Shown piece by piece: positions 15,333 through 21,166 of a DNA stretch of 21,166 bases. Where the stretch lies: contig JAEWSD010000232.1 of NCBI GenBank assembly GCA_023398615.1, forward strand, positions 1 to 21,166. Reading direction: 5' to 3'. Below the pieces are notes generated by a model. The model made no database searches and was not told the origin of the DNA. It was given only the letters and a program-made list of their open reading frames with translations. The translations under genes were made by a program, and so were the position numbers. Within the stretch, counting starts at the first letter, position 1. Each line of letters opens with the position of its first letter. The DNA is from Bacillota bacterium (GTDB lineage Bacteria; Bacillota; Clostridia; Lachnospirales; Lachnospiraceae).

Positions 15333-16598
15333 ATGTATGATTTAGTCGTAATCGGCGGAGGCCCCGCCGGACTTGCCGCCGCCTGCCGCGCCTATGAAGA
15401 GGGATTAAACAAAATTTTAATTATTGAACGTGATAAGGAGCTTGGAGGTATTCTTAATCAATGCATCCATAACGGGTTCGGACTTCATTATTTTAAAGAA
15501 GAGCTTACCGGACCGGAATATGCCGGACGTTTTATAAAAATGCTTAAAAGCACGAGGGTAGAGGTAAGCCTCGATACTATGGTGCTTGAGATAACACAAA
15601 ACCGTGAGATACATACGGTGAATAGCATTGACGGATACCGTATCCTGCAGGCCAAATCCCTAATTCTCGCTATGGGCTGCCGGGAACGTACCAGGGGTGC
15701 CATCGCCATACCCGGAACACGTCCTGCGGGAATCTTTACCGCCGGTGCCGCACAGCGTTATGTTAACATGGAAGGCTACATGGTGGGGAAAAGAGTGATC
15801 ATCCTTGGTTCCGGCGATATCGGCCTGATCATGGCCCGCCGTATGACGCTCGAAGGTGCAAAGGTCCTTGCCTGCGTCGAAGTTATGCCCTACTCCGGCG
15901 GCCTGACCCGTAATATTGTCAATTGCCTGCAGGATTATGATATCCCGCTTTACCTTTCCCATACCATTACCGATATCCAGGGAGACAAACGGGTAGAAAA
16001 AGTGACCGTTGCAAAGGTTGACGAACACCGCAAACCCATTGCAGGAACGGAAATGACTTTCGATTGTGACACCATCCTGCTTTCCGTAGGGCTGATTCCG
16101 GAAAATGAAATCACAAGACAGGCCGGCATCGCTATGGATTCACGGACAAATGGTGCAATCGTTTATGAGAATATGGAAACCTCAATTCCCGGTGTATTTG
16201 CCTGCGGCAATGTCGTCCATGTCCATGATCTCGTAGATTTTGTAACTGCGGAAAGCCAGCGTGCCGGATATGCCGCTTCACGGTTTGTGAAAGGGGAAGC
16301 AGCGGCCTCCGTAACCGCTTGTCTGTTGAAAAACGGCAATGCCGTGACCTATACGGTACCGCAGAAAATACGTATTGACCGGGTGGAAAAGAACGTAGAT
16401 ATCTTCTTCCGTGTCAACCGTATCTGCAAAAATGCGGCCATTAAGGTTAAATGCGGGGATACTCTGCTTGCCAGTTTTGTCCGTGAACATATGGCTCCCG
16501 GTGAAATGGAACATATCCTTCTGCCTAAGGTTTTACTGGAAAAGGTAAGCGGCGATGCCGTTACTGTTTCTGTGGAGGAGGAAAAAAGTAATGACTGA
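15333..16598 (+). CDS. NAD(P)/FAD-dependent oxidoreductase, pyridine-nucleotide type
   Basis: 421-residue flavoprotein of the pyridine nucleotide-disulfide oxidoreductase fold. It has an FAD loop VVIGGGPAGLAAA (8-13), a characteristic GGILNQCIHNGFGLHYF segment (38-54), the ILAMGCRER stretch (111-119), a second dinucleotide loop ILGSGDIGL (159-164) for NAD(P), and the FAD-closing motif GVFACGNVVHVHDL (287-300). There is no redox CxxC, so it is not a thioredoxin-reductase-type enzyme. It resembles the small flavin subunit that accompanies GlpA-like proteins, which passes electrons to or from NAD(P). GGAGG precedes the ATG by eight bases. Its stop overlaps the next gene by eight bases. It is probably the electron-exit subunit of the complex formed with its two neighbours. 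Confidence 0.9.
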   Translation: MYDLVVIGGGPAGLAAACRAYEEGLNKILIIERDKELGGILNQCIHNGFGLHYFKEELTGPEYAGRFIKMLKSTRVEVSLDTMVLEITQNREIHTVNSIDGYRILQAKSLILAMGCRERTRGAIAIPGTRPAGIFTAGAAQRYVNMEGYMVGKRVIILGSGDIGLIMARRMTLEGAKVLACVEVMPYSGGLTRNIVNCLQDYDIPLYLSHTITDIQGDKRVEKVTVAKVDEHRKPIAGTEMTFDCDTILLSVGLIPENEITRQAGIAMDSRTNGAIVYENMETSIPGVFACGNVVHVHDLVDFVTAESQRAGYAASRFVKGEAAASVTACLLKNGNAVTYTVPQKIRIDRVEKNVDIFFRVNRICKNAAIKVKCGDTLLASFVREHMAPGEMEHILLPKVLLEKVSGDAVTVSVEEEKSND

Positions 16599-16932
16599 AT
16601 TAATATGTATTGTTTGCCCCAAGGGATGTCATCTGCATGTAGACGAATCAAACGGTTACGCGGTAACAGGGAATTCCTGTCCGCGAGGCGAAGCCTACGG
16701 TAAATCAGAATTAACGAACCCTACCAGGGTTATCACCTCAACCGTAAAGGTACACGGCGTCCATCGCCGCTGCCCCGTCAAAACAAACGGAGCGATTCCG
16801 AAAGGACTGATTTTTGATGCAATGAAGGAATTGGATCAAATTGAGTTATCCGAGCCTGTCCATGCAGGGCAGATAGTAGTGGATAATATATGCGGTACAA
16901 ACGTGAATTTCGTTGCTACCAAAGATTTATAG
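16591..16932 (+). CDS. DUF1667 small cysteine-rich protein
   Basis: 113-residue protein of the DUF1667 family, whose genes regularly follow GlpA-like and FAD oxidoreductase genes in Clostridia. The N-terminus has CIVCPKGCHL (Cys6, Cys9, Cys13) followed by SCPRGEAYGKSE (Cys30), a four-cysteine pattern like the iron-sulfur entry domain of molybdopterin oxidoreductases, so a [4Fe-4S] cluster is likely. Cys61 and Cys101 are additional. The C-terminal half (about 60-105) includes RCPVKTNGAIPKGLIFD. The ATG at 16591 is used, with GAGGAGG nine bases upstream. A longer frame from 16555 would begin inside the preceding gene and has no site. It is likely an electron-transfer subunit linking the BFD cluster of the GlpA-like subunit to the second flavin. 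No enzymatic activity of its own is suggested. Confidence 0.9.
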   Translation: MTELICIVCPKGCHLHVDESNGYAVTGNSCPRGEAYGKSELTNPTRVITSTVKVHGVHRRCPVKTNGAIPKGLIFDAMKELDQIELSEPVHAGQIVVDNICGTNVNFVATKDL

Positions 16933-16966
16933 AATTAGCCTGAAAAAAGACACCTAATGCTTAAAA

Positions 16967-17040
16967 GGCTGCTACAAAAACATAAAATTATTATGAACAA
17001 TTCAAAGAGTTTCATCATAATTATATGTTTTGTAACAGCC
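16967..17040 (-). terminator. Long imperfect inverted repeat, terminator of tkt
   Basis: GGCTGCTACAAAA (from 16967) pairs with TTTTGTAACAGCC (to 17040), and the arms continue imperfectly through CATAA/TTATG-type sequences to about 29 bases each. On the minus strand the last arm is followed by TTTT, which suits termination of the transketolase operon ending at 17093. On the plus strand no U-run follows. The size and GGCTGTTACAAAA ends also recall a small palindromic repeat or MITE-like element. Confidence 0.6.
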
Positions 17041-17092
17041 CACAAGCGCGGTATAAAGCGTGTAATAGTATATCTTATCTTACCATATACTG

Positions 17093-19078
17093 TTACAGTA
17101 TTGATTTCACCGTTGCTACAACGTTCTCTGTCGTAAATCCGAATTTCTTGAATAATTGGGATGCCGGTGCGGATGCTCCAAATCCCTTCATAGTGACATA
17201 AGCACCGTCAAGGCCGACATATTTGCCCCAGCCGAAATCCGTTGCGGCTTCTACGGCAACCCTTGCCCTTACTTTCTTCGGCATAACGCTTTCCTTATAT
17301 TCCTCCGTCTGAGTCTCATAAATATCCATAGAAGGTATGCTTACTACCCTCACATCAATACCTTCTCCGGCCAAAACAGCCTTTGCGTTCACTGCCAGCT
17401 CGACTTCCGAACCGCTTGCCATGATAATCGCATCCGGCACTTCTTTCGCCGAATCCGCAATAATATAACCACCCTTTAAAGCCTCCTTGCCGGAGCCTGC
17501 AAGCTGCGGGAGGTTTTGACGTGTCAGTACTAACGCCGTCGGCGTCCTTTTAGACGTAATTGCATAATACCATGCAGCGGCGGTCTCAGTTGCATCGGCA
17601 GGTCTGAATACCGTGAAGTTCGGCATGGAACGGAGCATTGCCAGCTGTTCAATCGGCTCATGGGTTGGTCCGTCTTCTCCTACACCGATGCTGTCATGCG
17701 TTAATACAAAGGTGGTCGGAAGGCCCATCAGTGCAGACAGTCTTGCCATTGGTTTCACATAATCACTGAATACAAAGAAGGTGGACACAAAAGCCCTTAA
17801 CCCATGAAGAGTCAAACCGTTTCCGATTGCAGCCATTGCAAGCTCTCTCACTCCAAAATGTAAATTACGTCCGCCGTAATTATCCTTTGAGAAATCCCCT
17901 TCGTCTTTCATATAGGTCTTAGTCGACGGAGCCAGGTCTGCGGCACCGCCGATAAATCCGGGCACCAGATCCTTAATACGGTTGATCATGATTCCGGACA
18001 GATTTCTGGTAGCCTCCGGTTTATCGTTATATGCCCAGAAATCCTCACTGTCTATCAGGTCCTTCGCAATATCCGGATCAAATGTCTTGTCCCATAATGC
18101 TTTCATATCGGGGTAAGTTTCGGAATACTTTGCAAACATATCATTCCAGTCTGCTTCTGCTTCGGCATTCTTATCCGCGATTGCCTTATAATTCGCATAC
18201 ACTTCTTCCGGCACATAGAACGCTTCCTGTGAAGGCCAGTTTAAATTCTCTTTTAAGCAAGTAACGTTATCCGCACCAAGCGGCTCTCCATGAGCGCTTG
18301 CCTTGCCTTCCTTTGCCGGGCAGCCGTAACCGATCTTGGTTTTTACCGTAATCATGCTTGGTCTTGCTTTGTCCGCTTTTGCCGCTTCAATAGCCGCACC
18401 GATCTCATCTAAGTTATTACCGTCTTCCACAACTAATGTCTGGAAGCCATAAGCGTCAAAGCGCTTTTTAACATCTTCCATGAATGCGATATCGGTATCT
18501 CCTTCTATGGAGATTTTATTGGAATCATAAAGTACGATTAATTTATTCAAACCTAATGTTCCGGCCAGGGAAAATGCTTCCGACGAGATACCTTCCATCA
18601 TGCATCCGTCACCGCCGAGAACAAAAGTATAATGATCCATTACAGGGAAACCTTCCTTATTAAACTTTGCTGCCAGGTGTTCCTCCGCCATAGCCATACC
18701 CACGGCCATAGCCATTCCCGCACCAAGCGGACCGGTGGTGGCTTCTACGCCCACCGTATGGCGATATTCCGGATGTCCCGGAGTTAAGGAATCAAGCTGC
18801 CTGAACTGTGCCAAATCTTCTGCGGACAAATCACCGTAACCAAACATATGCAGCAAAGAATATAATAATGCGGAGCCGTGCCCTCCGGATAGAATAAATC
18901 TATCTCTGTCCGGCCAATTCGGGTTCTTAGGATTATGTTTCATATGTTTTGCCCATAGCTCATAGGCCATTGCCGCAGAACCCAAAGGAAGACCGGGATG
19001 ACCGGAATTTGCCTTCTGTACTGCGTCTGCAGATAATACCCTGAGGGCATTTACCGACATAATATCAATACTGTTCAT
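17093..19078 (-). CDS. tkt: Transketolase
   Basis: 661-residue thiamine-diphosphate enzyme that moves two-carbon ketol units between sugar phosphates in the non-oxidative pentose phosphate pathway, in the cytosol. Conserved elements in order: SGHPG (His27), SGGHGSALLY (His67), GHPE (His102), the TPP/Mg motif GDGCMMEG (156-163) with Asn187 in LYDSNKISIEGDT, the pyrimidine-domain glutamate in FGVRELAMAAIGNG, the catalytic HDSIGVGEDGPTHEP, and a C-terminal domain ending in VATVKSIL. Length is typical for a single-chain transketolase, so this is not a split form. The ATG at 19078 is supported by AGGAGG seven bases upstream. A longer open frame to 19126 overlaps the transaldolase gene and is rejected. 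It forms an operon with transaldolase, 37 bases apart, ending at the inverted repeat at 16967-17040. Confidence 0.97.
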   Translation of the reverse strand: MNSIDIMSVNALRVLSADAVQKANSGHPGLPLGSAAMAYELWAKHMKHNPKNPNWPDRDRFILSGGHGSALLYSLLHMFGYGDLSAEDLAQFRQLDSLTPGHPEYRHTVGVEATTGPLGAGMAMAVGMAMAEEHLAAKFNKEGFPVMDHYTFVLGGDGCMMEGISSEAFSLAGTLGLNKLIVLYDSNKISIEGDTDIAFMEDVKKRFDAYGFQTLVVEDGNNLDEIGAAIEAAKADKARPSMITVKTKIGYGCPAKEGKASAHGEPLGADNVTCLKENLNWPSQEAFYVPEEVYANYKAIADKNAEAEADWNDMFAKYSETYPDMKALWDKTFDPDIAKDLIDSEDFWAYNDKPEATRNLSGIMINRIKDLVPGFIGGAADLAPSTKTYMKDEGDFSKDNYGGRNLHFGVRELAMAAIGNGLTLHGLRAFVSTFFVFSDYVKPMARLSALMGLPTTFVLTHDSIGVGEDGPTHEPIEQLAMLRSMPNFTVFRPADATETAAAWYYAITSKRTPTALVLTRQNLPQLAGSGKEALKGGYIIADSAKEVPDAIIMASGSEVELAVNAKAVLAGEGIDVRVVSIPSMDIYETQTEEYKESVMPKKVRARVAVEAATDFGWGKYVGLDGAYVTMKGFGASAPASQLFKKFGFTTENVVATVKSIL

Positions 19079-19115
19079 TCTTTTTCCTCCTAGTGAAAGC
19101 GCGCACGCCAATTCT

Positions 19116-19769
19116 TTATTCTCCAAATACCGCCTTATAATCCTTTACGAATTTCTCTATTCCCTGGTCCGTTAAAGGATGCTTTGTGCATTGTTCAATT
19201 ACACTGTAAGGTACCGTTGCAATATCTGCTCCGGCTAAAGCGCAATCCGTAATGTGAATCGGGTTACGTACACTTGCAGCTATTATTTCTGTTTTAATAT
19301 CATATATGTCAAATATTTCGGATATTGTTCGAACCAGATCAATTCCGGGAGAAGATATATCATCCAGACGGCCTAAGAAGGGAGATACGTAGGTAGCTCC
19401 TGCTCTTGCTGCCAGTAATGCCTGATTTGCCGTGAATACCAGGGTAACATTCGTTTTGATGCCCTCACTTGCAAGTACCTTTGTTGCCTTTAAACCTTCA
19501 ACCGTCATCGGGATTTTAACTACCATGTTCGGATGAATCTTGGCAATCTCCCTGCCTTCGGCAATCATGCCCTCGGCTTTTATCGTTGTCGGTTTTACCT
19601 CACCGCTGATCGGTCCATCCACAATAGATGTAATTTCCTTAATAACCTCAGCGAAATCCCTGCCTTCCTTTGCAATCAGAGATGGGTTTGTCGTAACGCC
19701 GCAAATAACACCCATATCATTCGCTTTCTTAATGTCTTCTACATTAGCAGTGTCGATGAAAAACTTCAT
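19116..19769 (-). CDS. tal: Transaldolase (TalC/MipB type)
   Basis: 217-residue class I aldolase of the small decameric transaldolase family. It transfers a dihydroxyacetone unit between sugar phosphates in the pentose phosphate pathway. The Schiff-base lysine is Lys85 in VVKIPMT. GVTTNPSL (24-31), NVTLVFTANQALLAARAGA and YVSPFLGRLDD are conserved. At the position where fructose-6-phosphate aldolase of E. coli has Gln in FAQVM, this protein has Glu in SGEVK, as in Bacillus TalC, so true transaldolase activity is expected. The ATG at 19769 has GGAGG five bases upstream. The four-codon longer frame is not needed. It is the first gene of the transaldolase-transketolase operon. A GC-rich palindrome lies just before its ribosome binding site. 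Confidence 0.95.
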   Translation of the reverse strand: MKFFIDTANVEDIKKANDMGVICGVTTNPSLIAKEGRDFAEVIKEITSIVDGPISGEVKPTTIKAEGMIAEGREIAKIHPNMVVKIPMTVEGLKATKVLASEGIKTNVTLVFTANQALLAARAGATYVSPFLGRLDDISSPGIDLVRTISEIFDIYDIKTEIIAASVRNPIHITDCALAGADIATVPYSVIEQCTKHPLTDQGIEKFVKDYKAVFGE

Positions 19770-19785
19770 AAATTCCTCCATTTCC

Positions 19786-19798
19786 CCGCCGTCGGCGG
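19786..19798 (-). promoter_or_regulatory. GC-rich palindrome before the transaldolase RBS
   Basis: CCGCCG-T-CGGCGG is a perfect 13-base inverted repeat in an otherwise AT-rich leader. On the minus-strand RNA it ends seven bases before GGAGG. A looser TCAC/GTGA pair lies next to it (about 19803-19814). It could be an operator or an RNA element near the ribosome binding site. Confidence 0.45.
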
Positions 19799-19939
19799 CA
19801 CAGTCACTCCTGTGAAATATTTTCCCTACAGCCTACATTATCCCTTTTTATATTCTCGTATATGTAATTTAAAATAAATTATTTTACGGAATATATTATA
19901 AAAATAGCATAAAAACCGCATTTCTTTTCATGCAAGTAT

Positions 19940-19968
19940 AATATACTATACAAAGTAGCATAATGCAA
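19940..19968 (-). promoter_or_regulatory. Possible promoter of the transaldolase operon
   Basis: On the minus strand TTGCAT (19963-19968) and TATATT (19940-19945) are 17 bases apart. The -35 matches only three of six positions, so support is weak. The -10 overlaps the symmetric AGTATA-A-TATACT site, which would suit repressor control. Confidence 0.3.
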
Positions 19969-20055
19969 TAGATAAAATTTATATTAATTTAGTGAGTATA
20001 CTAATGTGGCTATACAAAAAGATCAAAACGTTCCATTCAATTTAATCAAAATTGC

Positions 20056-20085
20056 AAGAGGCTGTCCACGAAAACAGCCCCTCTT
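20056..20085 (-). terminator. Terminator of the rRNA-tRNA operon
   Basis: AAGAGGCTGT and ACAGCCCCTCTT pair around an eight-base loop with a two-base bulge, 27 bases after the last tRNA (Lys) in the direction of transcription. A U-rich stretch (GCAATTTTG) follows on the minus strand after a short gap. This is the expected end of the transcript. Confidence 0.7.
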
Positions 20086-20112
20086 AATAATACCGTATCA
20101 TTTAATTGTTAA

Positions 20113-20185
20113 TGAGACATCCGGGATTCGAACCCGGGACACCTTGATTAAAAGTCAAGTGCTCTACCAACTGAGCTAATATCCC
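20113..20185 (-). tRNA. tRNA-Lys (anticodon TTT)
   Basis: The 73-base cloverleaf on the minus strand has a GGGATAT acceptor arm pairing with ATGTCTC, U8, a D-arm AGCTCAGTTGGTAGAGC, anticodon loop CTTTTAA and T-arm GGTTCGAATCC. CCA is not encoded. It is the last gene of the operon. Confidence 0.95.
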
Positions 20186-20254
20186 ATACTGGTTTAATAT
20201 ATCTGTTTTTATCAGAATAGCTGTCTGAATATTTGCCGTGGCAGACATAAAAAA

Positions 20255-20327
<73 letters not shown>

Positions 20328-20382
20328 ATTGTCTTCGCTTCGCGAAGTCTCTCAATTTGCGAAAACCTTATTTGTCTTCGAA

Positions 20383-20456
20383 TTGCGGGGATAGGATTTG
20401 AACCTATGACCTTCGGGTTATGAGCCCGACGAGCTTCCAGACTGCTCCACCCCGCG
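20383..20456 (-). tRNA. Initiator tRNA-fMet (anticodon CAT)
   Basis: This 74-base gene has the two initiator hallmarks: an unpaired C1-A72 at the acceptor end (CGCGGGG with CCCCGCA) and three G-C pairs in the anticodon stem (GGG-CTCATAA-CCC). It is therefore the initiator rather than an elongator Met or Ile2 tRNA. CCA is not encoded. Confidence 0.93.
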
Positions 20457-20490
20457 CCATTATTATTTTTTATAACTTTTATAAACAAAG

Positions 20491-20572
20491 TGGATGGAGA
20501 AGGATTCGAACCTTCGAAAGCGTCGCTAACAGATTTACAGTCTGCCCCCTTTGGCCACTCGGGAATCCATCC
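20491..20572 (-). tRNA. tRNA-Tyr (anticodon GTA)
   Basis: The 82-base class II tRNA has acceptor GGATGGA paired with TCCATCC, anticodon stem CAGA/TCTG with loop CTGTAAA, and a long variable arm before the T-arm GGTTCGAATCC. CCA is not encoded. Confidence 0.95.
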
Positions 20573-20652
20573 ATATATATACAAGATATTAAATATCTTT
20601 GTATTCATTATAATTAATATAACCCTATCGGCTAATATAAATTCATCCATTA

Positions 20653-20725
<73 letters not shown>

Positions 20726-20753
20726 ATATACAGTTCGGAGTCTTCAAATATAA

Positions 20754-20826
20754 TGGGACCTATAGGGCTCGAACCTATGACCCTCTGCTTGTAAGGCAGA
20801 TGCTCTCCCAGCTGAGCTAAGATCCC
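20754..20826 (-). tRNA. tRNA-Val (anticodon TAC)
   Basis: The 73-base cloverleaf starts GGGATCT, has anticodon stem TCTGC/GCAGA with loop CTTACAA, T-arm GGTTCGAGCCC and discriminator A. CCA is not encoded. Confidence 0.95.
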
Positions 20827-20840
20827 ATATTCTAACTAAA

Positions 20841-20914
20841 CGACCTACAAGGGACTCGAACCCTTGACCTCCGCCGTGACAGGGCGGCGCTCTAACCAAC
20901 TGAGCCAGTAGGCC
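20841..20914 (-). tRNA. tRNA-Asp (anticodon GTC)
   Basis: The 74-base cloverleaf has GGCCTAC with a matching 3' arm GTAGGTC, anticodon stem CCGCC/GGCGG with loop CTGTCAC, and discriminator G. It is the first tRNA after the 23S gene. CCA is not encoded. Confidence 0.95.
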
Positions 20915-20968
20915 AATACTTGACTACCATTGAAAATCATCCGTAAAAAATTTGAACAAGAACCATAC

Positions 20969-21166
20969 TTGGTCAAGCCCTCGACCTATTAGTAACAATC
21001 AGCTCCATACATTACTGCACTTCCACCTTTGTCCTATCTACCTCGTCGTCTTCAAGGGGTCTTACTAGCTTTCGCTATGGGATATCTCTTCTTGAGGGGG
21101 GCTTCACGCTTAGATGCCTTCAGCGTTTATCCCTTCCAAACTTGGCTACTCGGCCATGACATTGGT
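20969..21166 (-). rRNA. 23S ribosomal RNA, 3' end (partial)
   Basis: The minus strand reads as the conserved 3' end of bacterial 23S rRNA. It includes the sarcin-ricin-proximal domain VI segments ATCTAAGCGTGAAGCC and AAGACGACGAGGTAGATAGG, and ends with TACTAATAGGTCGAGGGCTTGACC. The gene runs off the right edge, so about 200 bases are present. The exact 3' end (20968-20972) is estimated from the helix that closes the molecule. Seven tRNA genes follow on the same transcript. No 5S gene is seen between it and tRNA-Asp. Confidence 0.95.

Larger units (their letters stand above)
19770..20055. other. AT-rich upstream region of the transaldolase operon
   Basis: No gene is visible in this 286-base stretch between the tRNA operon terminator and the transaldolase gene. 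It must hold the transaldolase-transketolase promoter. Two symmetric AT-rich sites, AGTATA-A-TATACT (19935-19947) and AGTATACT (19995-20002), lie in it. Both could be promoter pieces or operators. Confidence 0.6.

Overview
The window looks like the chromosome of an anaerobic Firmicute of the class Clostridia, most likely Lachnospiraceae-like. The evidence is moderate G+C with AT-rich intergenic regions, strong AGGAGG-type ribosome binding sites, an ArlR/ArlS-type two-component pair, a TalC-type transaldolase, a GlpA-like/FAD/DUF1667 gene trio typical of Clostridia, and an rRNA-tRNA operon whose tRNAs do not encode CCA. The genus cannot be named from this sequence alone.

Layout from left to right. 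Positions 1-170 (minus) hold the C-terminal remnant of a GNAT acetyltransferase that runs into the 3' end of a sensor kinase gene. Positions 159-2274 (minus) are a response regulator followed by its histidine kinase, with a good sigma-A promoter at 2375-2403. Positions 2483-11250 (minus) form one long catabolic operon. Transcribed from 11250 downward it encodes a lipoprotein solute-binding protein, two Opp/Dpp-type permeases, two Opp/Dpp-type ATPases, a Gfo/Idh/MocA oxidoreductase, a 3-hydroxyacyl-CoA-dehydrogenase-fold enzyme and a TIM-barrel sugar isomerase/epimerase-type protein. It ends at an intrinsic terminator (2483-2524).

A 378-bp divergent control region (11251-11628) separates this operon from an AraC-family regulator (11629-12522, plus) that has its own terminator. 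A second plus-strand operon follows (12740-16932): a lactonase-family beta-propeller, a GlpA-like FAD oxidoreductase with a BFD-type iron-sulfur tail, a pyridine-nucleotide-type FAD oxidoreductase and a small cysteine-rich DUF1667 protein. It meets, tail to tail, a minus-strand transaldolase-transketolase operon (17093-19769). Positions 20113-20914 hold seven tRNA genes (in transcription order Asp, Val, Thr, Tyr, fMet, Phe, Lys) that follow the 3' end of a 23S rRNA gene (from about 20969, running off the window).

How it may work together (inference): the AraC protein probably senses a carbohydrate and controls one or both flanking operons. The transporter would import a glycoside or sugar derivative. 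No glycoside hydrolase and no sugar kinase is present. Instead there are NAD-dependent oxidoreductases, a lactonase, an isomerase-like barrel and an electron-transferring flavoprotein complex, which suggests a non-phosphorylative, oxidative sugar or glycoside pathway. That combination is the part of the window most likely to be undescribed. The transketolase/transaldolase pair and the tRNA/rRNA block are housekeeping.
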